64,000 nt of DNA from Fragum whitleyi (lineage: Eukaryota > Mollusca > Bivalvia > Cardiida > Cardiidae), in the NCBI GenBank assembly GCA_948146395.1, contig OX411544.1, positions 38,720,630 through 38,784,629 on the forward strand, given 5' to 3'. The notes below the pieces were generated by a model. The model was not told where the DNA came from. It ran no database searches and saw nothing but the letters and a program-made list of their open reading frames with translations. Positions 1 to 10,780 of this stretch are shown piece by piece (position 1 is the stretch's first letter; each line of letters opens with the position of its first letter). The translations under genes were made by a program, and so were the position numbers.

Positions 1-68
1 TGTAGAATAATAGAAGAAGAGGTAAAAACAAGAAGAACATTTTTTAATTTGATTAATCTTATCTTCAG

Positions 69-359
69 GCTGCCATGGCTGGGATGAACGCTGAAGAGAT
101 TAAAAAGAGACAAGAATATCTCCGACAGCAGAGAGACAAACTTGTCGCAATGAAGAAGAAAGAACGAGAAAAACAACTTTTGACGGCAGAACAGAGCAAT
201 CCAGGCCGACCAATGTCAGCCTCAGTTGCGCGGCAATCCATGAAACACAATGTAGATGATGACACTGGTAAGAAGGAGCTGTCGGCTGAGGAGAAAAAGA
301 AGATTGAAATGAGGAAGGCGATTGCTGATAGACTGAAAGCGGAAGTTATTGGAAAATAA
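69..359 (+). CDS. Terminal coding exon, CFAP36-like C-terminus (partial gene)
   Basis: This is the last coding exon of a gene that begins before the window. A pyrimidine-rich stretch ending TTATCTTCAG at 68 is a good splice acceptor, and the frame is open from 69 to the TAA at 357-359, so the ATG at 75 is probably internal. The 96 residues are strongly charged and predicted helical. They contain the segment EEIKKRQEYLRQQRDKL, a Pro/Ser patch near RPMSASVAR, and a tail ending KAEVIGK. I recognise this pattern from the C-terminal coiled region of CFAP36 (CCDC104), a ciliary protein that binds ARL3-type GTPases through an N-terminal domain lying outside this window. The identification is from memory of the family and is moderately sure. 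The 3' UTR follows; an AATAAA at 1234-1239 is one possible poly(A) signal. Confidence 0.6.
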   Translation, partial: AAMAGMNAEEIKKRQEYLRQQRDKLVAMKKKEREKQLLTAEQSNPGRPMSASVARQSMKHNVDDDTGKKELSAEEKKKIEMRKAIADRLKAEVIGK

Positions 360-944
360 TTTATTACCAGAAAACAAAATTTGAGATTTGTCCGATTAAG
401 TTGCAGATGATAAATTTTTCTTGATGATCTTTTAAAAATATTTGTCATTTGTGAGGGAAAAATCATTATGGAAAGGGGAGAAATTGCTTGTAAACAAGCA
501 GTTCCTTCATTTTCCAAAAATTTTATAAGCCTGAAGATTGTGTGATCAATATTGTAAATCAAATTTTACAGTATTTTGCTTCAGAGACAAATCGAGGGGT
601 CAGTGCAACACTATAGTAAGTGCCTATATATTAAATATAGGCACTAACAATAGTATTGCACTGACCCCTTGAAATGTTTCTTTAGCATTTAAAACAAAAA
701 GTACCACCAAATAGTACATGTACCTTCAAGAATGAAGGGATAGCACTATGTTAAATAGAAACTAATTTAAACAATTAAATTATCTCTTTCACACATTTTA
801 TATGCTATTTCTTATCCACTTCTGATTTATTTACTCTTCTAAAAAGAGATTCCAAAGATAAATTTGCTGTGAAAGATATGATTCATTCAAAGGATACTCT
901 TAGGCAAGAAATTATCTATGAAATTCTTTACAGTTTACTTTTCT
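360..944. other. Probable 3' UTR and downstream AT-rich DNA
   Basis: No further coding sequence follows the stop codon at 359. Apart from the hairpin at 595-670, the stretch is AT-rich and featureless. It probably holds the 3' UTR of the CFAP36-like gene, but no close AATAAA is visible within the first few hundred bases. Confidence 0.4.
595..670. repeat. Short palindromic MITE-like hairpin
   Basis: The arms beginning AGGGGTCAGTGCAA and ending TTGCACTGACCCCTT are inverted complements. The inner parts, GTGCCTATATA and ATATAGGCAC, also pair, so almost the whole 76 bases folds into one stem. A half-site with the same end (GAATTGCACTGACCC) is seen near 4773, which suggests a dispersed family. Confidence 0.65.
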
Positions 945-1075
945 CTTGTAAACTTGAAAGGGATAGCAGCTGGAGGCTAGGTAAGGATGTAACAGTATTG
1001 CCGGTATTTGTTGAAAAAAATACCAGGAATCCATTGTTATGTGCTTCAGGCACTGGGATATGAATGAACAAATAT
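945..1075 (+). repeat. SINE fragment (core GATAGCAGCTGGAGGCTAGG)
   Basis: The piece shares GATAGCAGCTGGAGGCTAGG with 2055-2080 and, on the minus strand, with 35200-35230. Beyond the core it shares AAATACCAGGAATCCATTGTTA with the 35.1 kb copy. The tRNA-like head is missing, so it is a 5'-truncated copy. Confidence 0.55.
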
Positions 1076-1427
1076 TAACAGCTATGTGAGCCCACTTTCA
1101 AACAAACGAAACAAACTTTTCTTGAGGATGTGGCATTCCCATTTTCAGTCTAAAATCTAAAATCTCATTAAAACCCTATATTGTGGGTACTCATTTGAAT
1201 TGTCTGGACAAGACAATTCCAATGACAACCCACAATAAAGGAATTATGCAGGTATTTTTAAAAATAATTTCATTGAAATCAAAATAACTCCTCTATCTGT
1301 AGCTCTGTTTATAAAGATTCTGTTTGCTTTGACTCTTGAGAAATGTTAACTTATGGTCATATCATATAAACACAATGCATGTTTACTGTTCATGTTGATT
1401 CTTCTCATCATTATTTGTAGTGCATCT

Positions 1428-1670
1428 GGGGCCTGTTTTACTTAACATCTTACGATCTTGTTTTCCAAAAGTCAAAAATTAAAATTACTCCTACAGTAGA
1501 AACTGAATATGGAATTCTGCCTTGCATCATCTCATTTCAATCGTCTTCTAAAGACCATTCCAATGAGATATTGCAAGACAGAATCCAACAATAAGTAAAA
1601 ACACCAGATTCAATTTGTGACTTTGACTTACAATTAATTGTTACGTAAGAAGTTCACTAAAATGGGCCCA
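1428..1670. repeat. Palindromic MITE, second copy at 29.5 kb
   Basis: Ends GGGGCCTGTTTTACTTA and an approximate inverted complement near AGTTCACTAAAATGGGCCC enclose a central palindrome around CATCTCATTTCAATCGTCTT. The copy at 29484-29710 matches across nearly the whole length with scattered substitutions. It has no coding capacity. Confidence 0.6.
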
Positions 1671-1954
1671 TGGAATCAAGGCACAACAAGAGTTATTCAG
1701 CCATAGTTCATTTGTACAAAAATATCATGTTCTTTTAAAATGGATCTCTATTATTTTCCGTCCATCTTTTTATGAACAAACGGGTCCAAAGTATACAGTA
1801 TGATAATTAAATGGTTTAATAATTCTAGGAGACTCAAAGCATTTTTTTCTCAAGGTATGACTAGGAACTTGGTCAAATCCAGGCACATTTGGAAAAGTTC
1901 ATTGCTTTCATAGAAGTTGGGAAAGTACAAATAGTAGTGCACAAGACTCTCAAC

Positions 1955-2130
1955 CTTCATGTCATAGATGTCACATGGGTCGATCCCTGGTGGCATCACA
2001 TTTCTTCTCCAACAATTGTCTCACATTTAATGAGTTAATAATTGTAAACCATAGTGGGATAGCAGCTGGAGGCTAGGTCAGGATGTAATTGTAGTAATTG
2101 CATGAAAAAAAAAGGAATCAATAAGCAGGT
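1955..2130 (+). repeat. SINE copy, same family as 945-1075
   Basis: It contains GGGTCGATCCCTGG, which resembles a tRNA-derived B box, followed about 75 bases later by GATAGCAGCTGGAGGCTAGG and an A-rich run near 2103. This is the best plus-strand copy of the SINE, although still diverged. Confidence 0.5.
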
Positions 2131-2266
2131 GCTGCAGTTACCATGACTGAGAAAATGTTAACCCTTGTCATGTTTAATAAAAAGAATCTTGGCAAAATTG
2201 CAATAAATTAGTATGACAAGCTTTAAAAAAAACATTGAACAACTTTTAGTTTGAATCCATTAAGGT

Positions 2267-2403
2267 TAAGGAACCTTAATTGTTTCTCAACATTTTGGAA
2301 CTCATCATCTTTCACAATGTTGACTGAGCTTTCCTAATGAAATCATTAGGAAACCTAAGTTAGCTCTTAAAGTTCATTACTCCCGAATAATTGTGGATCT
2401 TTT
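2267..2403. repeat. Family 1 palindromic MITE (diverged copy)
   Basis: The copy has the family hallmark TTTCACAATGTTGACTGAG, then TTTCCTAATGAAATCATTAG at the centre of symmetry, then the complement arm. Better copies are at 5721 and 22067. Confidence 0.65.
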
Positions 2404-3335
2404 ACAGAATTTGAACTTAAGGAATTAGGTTTTTTCTAATAATGGTTAAGCTTCTTACTTGACAAATACATATGAATGTTTATTTAAAAATATCCTTGGT
2501 ATTAAATCACTTTAAATTTAATTGATAACAGCAGTTAATCTAGAGCTAAAAACTTTAGAAAAGATGAAAATTACTTGCATTGATTGCCTTTTTGTCTGAC
2601 TAGCACAAAAAGAGCCTTTCTTTCTTCCTGAAATAACCTTAAGGATATAAACTTTAATTTTTATTGGTTCCTTCTTTTAGCATACAAAAGTTGAATTCAA
2701 CCTTTCAGGGAGCATACCTCTTGAATGAATATATGTCTGATAATTGGAAATGATTCGCTACAAAAAAAATATACATGTTTCAACCTAAGGTTACATGCAA
2801 TCTTAGGTGGTCAAATAATAGGAATTGAGCTCTACCAGAAGCAATATGTTTTAATAAAGCCTGAATTAGAAAAACCTTGACACATTCATTCTCCATGATA
2901 AGTACTTACGCTTGGATTTTAAAAAACATGGCGTCTTAGTTTGACAAAGCAAGTTGTTGAATGTACAAACTGCTAATAATGATAACAAAACAAATTGCCT
3001 TTTGAAAATTGTCAAAAAATGCTCTTTTGTAGTAGTATATCTCAACAAACAAAGTTGTTGCTTTTGATATATATTTTATATGTATTTTTTTTTGTTTGAC
3101 TTTTTCTATTTTTGTTAGAAATAGACAAAATTATTTGGATTTCTTCAACTTGTCAAAATACTCAAGTAGGAATATGATAGCATTTGTTTTGGTCAAATAC
3201 ACATGTAAATTGTAGGAAAGATTGTTTGTAAAATGTGTGATATGAGAAACAAATTTAAATGAATTAAAAATAATAATGTCTACTTTTTCCAAAATGAATA
3301 TATAAATATTCTTTTTTTTTTTTTTTTTTTTTGGC
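2404..3335. other. AT-rich DNA with no gene seen
   Basis: There is no credible coding sequence. The stretch holds AT-rich sequence and a poly(T) run at about 3310-3332. Confidence 0.5.
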
Positions 3336-3339
3336 AAAC

Positions 3340-3545
3340 ATGAATATTTTTCTTTTGTCATCATTAATGAATTTTTTCTATTTGCCAACAACAAAAAATG
3401 TTTTTTCTGTTTGCCAACATGAATTAAACTTTTCTGTTTGCCAACCTTAAAACTGTTGTTCTGTTTGCCGTCATGATTATGCTTTGCTGTTTACCAACAT
3501 GAAAAATATTTTTCTGTTTGCCAACATAAACAATGCTTTTCTGCG
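3340..3545. repeat. Imperfect ~30 bp tandem repeat (TTTCTGTTTGCCAACATGAA)
   Basis: Six units of about 30 bp, each carrying a version of CTGTTTGCCAACATG, run from about 3375 to 3530 (near 3379, 3411, 3439, 3470, 3491 and 3521). An inverted GGCAAACATGAAT lies just upstream at 3333. No frame is conserved between units. Confidence 0.65.
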
Positions 3546-3805
3546 CACATGTGAGATCATTGGAAATGTCAGGCACAGTCTCTAAGAATGAAGCATCTTC
3601 TTTTCACAATGTGTATTCTCAAAAACCCAAACCTGTTTTACAAAATATTTAGACTGGTCCAGATAACATGAGGGAGACGACACTGAAAAAGGGTTTAATT
3701 TCAAAAGTTATCTATCATTGTTTCAAGCAATTTCTTAGTTTTTCACAAAGTTTCTCATGTATAATTGAGTCTATGTGTGACATTTCCAACAGTTTTAAAT
3801 GTGAC
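3541..3805. repeat. Two outward-facing family 2 MITE ends
   Basis: GCGCACATGTGAGATCATTG at 3543 is a family 2 right end. TGTGTGACATTTCCAACAG near 3773 is a family 2 left end. They face outwards, so these are remnants of two elements rather than one intact copy. Confidence 0.45.
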
Positions 3806-3846
3806 CTCATTAGGTCTCATGCTAGTGTTTGAAATTGAGGAGTCAT

Positions 3847-4602
3847 CAGGGCTTGTGTTTGACCCTTAAAACAGGGTTTTGACTTCCAAATATCCCATTT
3901 TGACCCTCAAAAATTTCCTGCATCGGGGTCATTTTGACCCACTGAACGTCCAGTGTTGCAACCTATGCAATATAAAAGATTATACAGATTAATGAGGGAT
4001 ATCGGTTGGTTATCTCCCTTGAAATACTCCCAATGGAGGAAGGGTCCAAATCAGTGGTAACCTTGGGTTTTATCCTTATTTTCTTTGCACTGTAAGATTT
4101 AAAGATAAGCTCTAAATCAAATATTGTGCAATTTTAAGATACATTTGACGTAAAATAAATATTCATTTCCTTCTTTTCTATTTAAAACTGTATCATAAAG
4201 AGGAATTGCATAAATAAGTATTTTGCATTTACAAAAACAATAGTCGCAACTTCTCCAAAGAAAATATGGATAAAATCCAAGGAAATTTTCTAAAAGGACC
4301 GCTAACGATTTTGAATCTCCTCTGATTTAATCATCAGATCAAACAAGGGATTTAACACACCAAAGTCTCCCATTGCTTTCTTCATACTATTACTTAAGAT
4401 CTATATAAATGAAACAAAATAAACAATAAAGTGTGTCAACACGTTATTGTTTATGTTGTTTCAGATATATAGATTGCTTTAAAGACTGTTACTTTTGCAT
4501 GTTTTGCACTTTTTTGACCCCTACAAAACTAGTTTTGACCCCTAGAATTTTGTGGTCAAGGGGTCAATGACTCCCAAATTTAAAATGCAAGCACAAGCCC
4601 TT
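3847..4602. repeat. TTTGACCC foldback element, long copy
   Basis: The ends CAGGGCTTGTGTTTGACCC and GCAAGCACAAGCCCTTG form an inverted repeat. Inside each arm lie repeated TTTTGACCCCT motifs. The centre holds extra sequence, including a smaller hairpin at 4399-4472 around ATAAACAATAAAGTGTG. The short copy at 23637-23984 lacks about 400 bp of this centre. Confidence 0.6.
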
Positions 4603-5095
4603 GTCATTGACTGTTAAACCATGATATTCTTGGGGTCAAAACTCCTTCTTTAAGGGGGTCAAAACAACATCAAAGGCAAATTGTATTTTTAATTTTACAG
4701 GTTTCAGTGTGAGTTGATCTTTTTTTGTTATAATATGAAGGAAGAAATTAACCAGGAGAATTCTAAATAGAATTGCACTGACCCATCAAAATGGCGTATT
4801 AATATCTTGGGAAAGGAGGCAGTGACAGAGGTCAAGGGGCAGGAGCCAGCGATAAGCAAATTCGACAGTCACTCTACATATTCATAATAATTTCATATAA
4901 CTCAGTTTGTGTATATGTATTCATCAGCATTTGAACTCAAACTTTTTTTTTGAAATGGTTGTGATGTTAACGTATATTGTTGTTGCAATATAATTGTAAA
5001 AAAATCATCTCTGTTATGAAAAATGAATTGTGATCTGACAACAACTCTCGGTTTTGTCTTTTGTTCAACCATAATTCTTAGCAAAAATGCTAGAA
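4603..5095. other. No gene seen
   Basis: AT-rich sequence. It contains one isolated AATTGCACTGACCC near 4773 that matches the end of the hairpin at 595-670. Confidence 0.45.
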
Positions 5096-5420
5096 GGTTT
5101 TTGCCATAGCAAAGTCTCTATCATGCATACGTCTGTGTGTGCATTTAGTTAATATACGCCGCTGAAGGTGATCGTATATTTGCATCATCCATATGTTGGC
5201 CTGTCTGTCTGTTTGTCCGTTGGTACGTCTAATTCTCGTTAACAGACAACTACTCTTTCAATTATAAACGGATTTGCATGGAACTTTCACAGAATGTTCC
5301 TCCAGATGTGTTCATGCGCATATCGTCGCAATTTTCTATACTTTTCTGCGTCACGAAAATAGGGACATTTTTTTGAAAAAAAAAAAAAAAAAACCTGTAG
5401 CGTTTATTTTGACATTGGCA
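5096..5420 (+). repeat. Probable dispersed bivalve-type repeat
   Basis: The segment has the texture of the tandem-core elements elsewhere in the window: paired ATATACGCC and CGTATATTTG, a CTGTCTGTCTGTTTGTCCGT run, then ATGGAACTTTCACAGAATGTT, and a poly(A) stretch at about 5377-5392. Boundaries are not clear. Confidence 0.35.
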
Positions 5421-5720
5421 CTCTTGTTTCGTAAAAATATTACACAATTATTAACTTTATGATAGGTCCAATTTGTTTGAAACGCTGATTTTAGCTCCTC
5501 CGCCTTTTGGCAACTTAACTATTGTCATGGCGAATGTCTGTCATGTGTTCTTAGTGTATCTGGTCTAAAATGATTCTTCAACCCATAGCCAGAACAAATA
5601 TATTGGACTCGCCCAATTTGTAGACGAATTGAAAAAAATCTTGTTACAAGTAATATTTAGCTCCTCTGGACAAAGCCCAGCACTGAGCGGGGCTATTGTC
5701 ACGAAAATGTGTCCGTCGTT

Positions 5721-5884
5721 TAAGGTAGTGGAACCGTAACTGATCCGCAACATTTCGGCACTCATGAACTTTCACAATGTTGACCCAGGTTTCCTAATGA
5801 AAATCATTAGGAAACCTTGGTTAACACGGTTAAAGTTCATTATTTCAGAAACCTTGCGAAACTTTTTCGGGTCCACTACCTTAA
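5721..5884. repeat. Family 1 palindromic MITE, near full length
   Basis: The 164 bp copy starts TAAGGTAGTGG and ends CCACTACCTTAA. The centre is TTTCCTAATG...CATTAGGAAA, flanked by TTTCACAATGTTGACC on the left and GGTTAACACGGTTAAAG on the right. A TA or TAA target duplication is possible at the ends. Confidence 0.8.
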
Positions 5885-6349
5885 GTGTGCGTCTATTTGC
5901 TCGTTCGTTCTTTTTTTTCTAATCGTTTCATAATTTCTAAAAGAATAGGTATAAGAAAATCTTAATTGTCATAAAACTAACGATCTCTATATAACAAACA
6001 CAAGGAAACTGATAAATGTTTGGAAACGAACCAAATAGGTTATATTATTACGTCTTTAACGCGTCGTATTCTCGGATTGAAATTAATGAAATGTCTAGAT
6101 TTATACCAGCTTCTCATAGGTAATAATGTGTTTATATCAAATAACAGACGATTCATTTAATATTCTTGAACTTGCATACAAGGTCAAGGACAAATTATTT
6201 TGTCTTCAGTAAAACAAAAAAAAAAACAACTATGCATGACTTGGTTATCAAATTTGAGCTGTCCTGGGAAAGATCACCCAGGAATTTTGTGAAATAAATC
6301 GTTGATGGTTGATATAAATTTCGTACCCATAGTCTTTTTCGACATCTTA
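5885..6349. other. No gene seen
   Basis: AT-rich sequence with no supported feature. Confidence 0.4.
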
Positions 6350-6553
6350 ATGGCCCGCCGAAAAGTAACGTTGGAGAGATTGGAGCAAAGGCAAACGAAA
6401 TGTCAGAGGTCAAAAATAAAGATAGGATATGGTAGAATGACCATTGTAGATTCAGAGAATGATCCAACTGAAATTATGATCGAATGCGACCAGCTGGATC
6501 GAGCAGGATTAATACCTAATTTTAATACATGTATAGCCAAGAGGAGGTACTAA
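6350..6553 (+). CDS. Unrecognised 68-codon frame, weak exon candidate
   Basis: The frame from ATG 6350 to TAA 6551-6553 gives a basic N-terminus (MARRKVTLERLEQRQTK) and a more acidic middle with DSENDPTEI. Composition looks more coding-like than the surrounding DNA, and no repeat copy was found in the window. An AGGAG/GTAC step near 6544 could be a splice donor, so this might be an internal exon. No family is recognised and there is no neighbouring exon, so it may equally be chance. Confidence 0.2.
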   Translation: MARRKVTLERLEQRQTKCQRSKIKIGYGRMTIVDSENDPTEIMIECDQLDRAGLIPNFNTCIAKRRY

Positions 6554-6924
6554 AGACGACCCTTTCCAAACCACCGTTACAACGCAAGAACGGAGGAGAT
6601 GGTTTAGCACGGGGTTCGGACAATATGAGCGTTGTTGAATTATCAACAAACCGTAACTACAGCTTGATTAAGCTTTAGTTTCTATGTTATGGGTATTCGA
6701 CAGCGATATTTTGTAGAGAATATTTCATTAAGCACGTGCTCACTAAAGTTATGATTGTTTCTAATTCCGCTCGCGTTTCTTAGACGAAGAACAATGAACA
6801 CGCCCATACCACAGTTGCAATTAAAAATATTTTAGAGCTTCAAAAAGATAATTTTAATTAGGCAACACAGTTCCCAACAGATATGAAGAAAATTGTAGGT
6901 TTTGATCTTTGAAATAGAATAAAA
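6554..6924. other. No gene seen
   Basis: AT-rich intergenic sequence. Confidence 0.4.
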
Positions 6925-7172
6925 ATGTGACCCGTCACGCGAAAAAAGGCAATCTGGGTAGTGCGTAAATTGTCGACTCTAGTCAGACTGCGCGGACTGC
7001 GCAGATTGACTAGGGTCGTAATTTTCTGAATCAAGAACATTCAATCTACCACCCAGTGAAATAATTCTTGAAATGCGACTTCAGGTTGACCTATGCTGTA
7101 TAAAATCTCTTTTTAAATAATTCATTTTAAAAATTCCGGGATGGTTCCTTTTCGCGTGACGGATCACAAATA
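6925..7172. repeat. Family 3 TIR element (GTGACCCGTCACGCGAAAA)
   Basis: The left end GTGACCCGTCACGCGAAAA is the inverted complement of TTTTCGCGTGACGGATCAC at the right end. An internal palindrome lies around GTCAGACTGCGCGGACTGCG. A second copy with the same ends and interior is at 38636-38905, and partial ends are near 17511 and 19790. About 250 bp, non-coding. Confidence 0.75.
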
Positions 7173-7897
7173 TATTCCTGTGGATATCTTCATGTCAAGC
7201 AGTTATCTGCGTACATTTTATGACGTTAGACGGTTCGTTGTCAACCATGCGTTTGGTAGAATTAAAGACTGTGTTTCTAAGGTAACGGATATTTTTATGA
7301 CGAGAAACGTAATAATTTCATGTACAATTACATGGAAGAAAATATCGTGTGGCATGACGTATTTTACTGAAAATATCCAAATTATACTTCATAGTTTCTA
7401 AACTTCTCTTGAAACTGAATTCTGTAAATTTATACTATTGGATATTGCATAAATATAATTTACTCCCTCTGTCGGTATGCTTTCATTGTATTTGAATTAA
7501 ACCGATAAACGTAGAAGTTCATGTGGAGTCCGTTGTTTTGAAGATTTAGAGATGGCTTTTGAATCGGAGGGTTCTAGGATCGAATCTCTGGCAGATCAAG
7601 TATGTTTATGGGTACGTGTCAGAGTTGTAAGTGTTAGTGCCGAAATAGCCGAATGGGCCATGCGTTAAAAATTTGCTCATTTATATATTCATTTCAGTCC
7701 AAAATGATTTCGTAATTGTTCGCTTTGTTATTATTCTGCTTGATTTTTAAACTGGCAGTACGCGGCTTAGCTATGAAGAGTTTTGGCGAGTTCGCCTTTT
7801 CAATAAATTGAATCCAATAAAAAGCTTGTCAGCAAATATCGTCATGTTTGTATATAACTTTATTCCGAAAAGAAATGGATAAACGGGCTTAGCAACA
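7173..7897. other. No gene seen; weak B-box-like motif
   Basis: GGTTCTAGGATCGAATCTC near 7569 resembles a pol III B box. No matching A box or tail supports a SINE here. The rest is AT-rich. Confidence 0.3.
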
Positions 7898-9699
7898 GGG
7901 GCCGGTTTCATCAAAGCGTTTAGGACATATTTTTGTCTTGCTGCTGACTTTCGAAACAGGGACAACAGCAATCGCTTAACATAAGTATTGATCTATTTAT
8001 GATGCATGATTTTTAAGTTGGAATGCGGAGCAATTCCAACTTAGATTTAACAAAACCGAGAAATGAACACAAGATAATTTCATTTCGGTTTTTTTGAGAA
8101 CACATATCACGTGAACAGGATGCGAATACGCTTCGGCCTATTTTGTATATCTCAACTTGACAAAAAAATACAGTTTATTTCATCAAAAAGTAATTCTGTT
8201 CAATTACACAACTATCACTTCATGTATATCATTAACACGCTAATTTATGTTTTAAACAATATAAAATTTATTGAAAGTTGCGTACGAATATATTAGTATC
8301 ACATGTTTGCATTACTATATTTGGAAATCATGTGATAAATCAAGTCCAATAAGGTCAGCAATTGACAATAGCACTAGCCAATCACGTGATCTGCTTATTT
8401 GGTAATGTCGCGATGTGTTTTCTCAGTATTGTGGCAATATCACAGACCAATTACGTGATCTGCTTTTTTGGTAAGGTCGCGAATTTGTAGAATTATGTTA
8501 AAGCTTCTTTTAAAGGTATAGTTTATCTTTCTGAACGACCCTATTACACATTTAACTTTTGACAAGGTGTTATATTGTAAATTTCTGTCTAAGCTACGAA
8601 ATAAAAATCTTTTCTTGAAATGATGATACACATTTAAAGTTAATAAATATCTTTGAAACATATTGCCGTTTGTTTTCTGTCATATTGCAGTTATCTACAT
8701 GAATGTTTCATTGTAAAAACCCAATAATCATCCAATAAAACCCTTGCCATCACGACCTTAATTGAATTATGAATATCTCTGACCAATTGCATTGCGCCAC
8801 CAAAACAATTTGCCATTTGAAACATACCAACCAGTTCAACTTGTTTTCTTCACATTCTTACACATCAACACGTTTAAGAGCACCATCATTCATTAAGTTA
8901 CATCGCGAAATTGACATTCATCTCAATAAAAAAATTCTTAATCGCTCACTCAGCGCTCCATTCATTCATTCAAAACACTCACTTAAACCATTCAAAAATG
9001 CTCAAAGTAATGAAAAAAATAAGATCAACATGTAATGGCCAATAAATAAGGGTATAGCAGGGCGGGGCTTATTTTGAGCCCAAAATCTTTTAATGACATC
9101 TCCTCCTGAACCAATGGGCAGATTTCAATGAAACTTTACAAGAATGTTCCTTTGATGACCCTCTTCAAATGCTGTTGGCAAAAGTTTCATTAGCCCATAA
9201 GTATGGGCATGGCAGGGTAGGGCTAATTTTGAGTCTCCTCTGTTATGATTGGGTTGGCAGGGTCTATTATGACTGCGGACAATTCGAATAATGTCTCCTC
9301 TTCAACATTTAGGCAAATTTGAATGAATCTTTGCCAGAAAGTTTCTTGGATAAGATCCACTGGATTAATCGAATTCAGGTGAGTGGTTTAAGGCCATTCT
9401 GACCCTCTTGTTATCATTTTTCTTTCATCAGATCTAGGCCTGTTCATATAGCGATTCAGGAGTTTGAGCGTCTCTCGTAATTGAATTACATTGATATATA
9501 TACGCCCGTCAAAAGACGAGAAGTACTATGTGATCACATGTGATGGGCGGGAGGCGTCAGCTTAATTAGTAGCTTGAGGTCACCGTCTCTCGAGCGCATT
9601 CCAACTTATCAATACTTTCAGTACTTTGATTGAACTAAGTATCAGGTAAGTCATAGGTAAGACAAAAATACGTCTGCAATGTTTGATGAAACAGGCCCC
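7898..9699. mobile_element. GGGGCC MITE split by an insertion
   Basis: The left half (7898-8013) begins GGGGCCGGTTTCATCAAAG and runs into AGGACATATTTTTGTCTT. The right half (9609-9699) ends AATGTTTGATGAAACAGGCCCC. Together they match the intact MITE at 44888-45074. The two halves are separated by the element at 8014-9608. Confidence 0.7.
8014..9608. mobile_element. 1.6 kb TIR element inserted at a TA site
   Basis: TAAGTTGGAATGCG at the left end is the perfect inverted complement of CGCATTCCAACTTA at the right end, giving a 12 bp TIR with a TA duplication if TA is the target. The left end carries its own small palindrome (GGAATGCGGAGCAATTCC). The interior has diverged ~140 bp repeats near 9055-9330 (GCAGGGCGGGGCTTATTTTG) and an ATATACGCCCGTCAAAAGACG motif near the right end. 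No transposase is visible. Confidence 0.65.
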
Positions 9700-9929
9700 A
9701 GGAGTCCAGATAAGAAGGACTAAAGCCAGACCAAATTCTTTATTTCGCAACGAATCCCTATGTTGTGGGAATTAATTTGAATCGTCTCGATGATACGATT
9801 CAAATGAGTACTAACAACATATGGTTTAAGTAAGGAATAATGAAACAATTAAATTTGAAAACCGAAATAACACCCCCCCCCCTCTATGTGTAGCTCTACT
9901 CAGAAAGTGAGCGCATTTCGCCGTTGGGT

Positions 9930-10780
9930 TGCCAAAATCTCGTGAAGGTAAGATGTTTTAGTATACTAGTATAACTCCATCGACTTTTTATTCAAATCGA
10001 TCAAATCTTTCCAAGTTTCAATGCAACATGCGATTTTATCTCACAAGAAATTTCATCGATGCCTCGTGAATGTAATTTGTTTTAGTATACTAGTATAACT
10101 CCATCGACATCTTATTCAAATCGGTAAAACTCTTTCGAAGTTTCACTGCAACATGCGATTATATCTCACAAGGAATTTCATCGATGCCTCTTGAATGTAA
10201 GATGTTTCAGTATACTTGTATAACTCCATCGACATTTTATTCAAATCGGTAAAACGCTTTCCATGTTTCAATGGAACATGCGATTATATCTCACAAGGAA
10301 TTTCATCGATGCCTCGTGAAGGTAAGATGTTTTAGTATACTAGTAAAACTCCATCGACATTTCATTCAATCAAATCTTCTAAGTCCAAAGCTACATTCGA
10401 TTATATATATCATAAGGAATTCCATCGATGCCTCGTGAATGTAAGATGTTTTAGTATACTAGTATAACTCCATCGACATTTCATTCAATCAAATCTCCTA
10501 AGTTTCAAAGCAACATGCGATTATATATCACAAGGAATTTCATCGATGCCTCGTGAATGTAAGATCTTTAAGTATACTAGTATAACTCCATCGACATTTT
10601 ATTCAAATCTTTCCTAGTTTCAATGCAACATGCGATTATATATCACAAGGAATTTCATCGATGCCTCGTGAACGTAAGATGTTTTAGTATACTAGTATAA
10701 CTCATCGACATTTTATTCAATCAAATCTTTCCAAGTTTCAATGCAACATGCGATTATATCTCACAAGGAAATGCATCGAT
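9930..10780. repeat. Seven-unit tandem satellite, period ~115-126 bp
   Basis: The motif TAGTATACTAGTATAACTCC recurs near 9959, 10083, 10208, 10333, 10452, 10570 and 10685, giving spacings of 124, 125, 125, 119, 118 and 115. Each unit also holds GGAATTTCATCGATGCCTCG and AACATGCGATTATAT. The palindrome TATACTAGTATA sits in most units. The last unit abuts the LINE remnant at 10781. Confidence 0.85.

Noticed and set aside
9657..9680. A 23-base exact match (AGACAAAAATACGTCTGCAA...) with 55424-55446
   Set aside because: The first site is inside a MITE arm, while the second has no MITE context on either side. It could be a fragment or chance, and nothing else supports it.
9930..10780. Regular spacing suggestive of a CRISPR array
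   Set aside because: The units are continuous repeats without unique spacers, and the setting is a eukaryotic genome.
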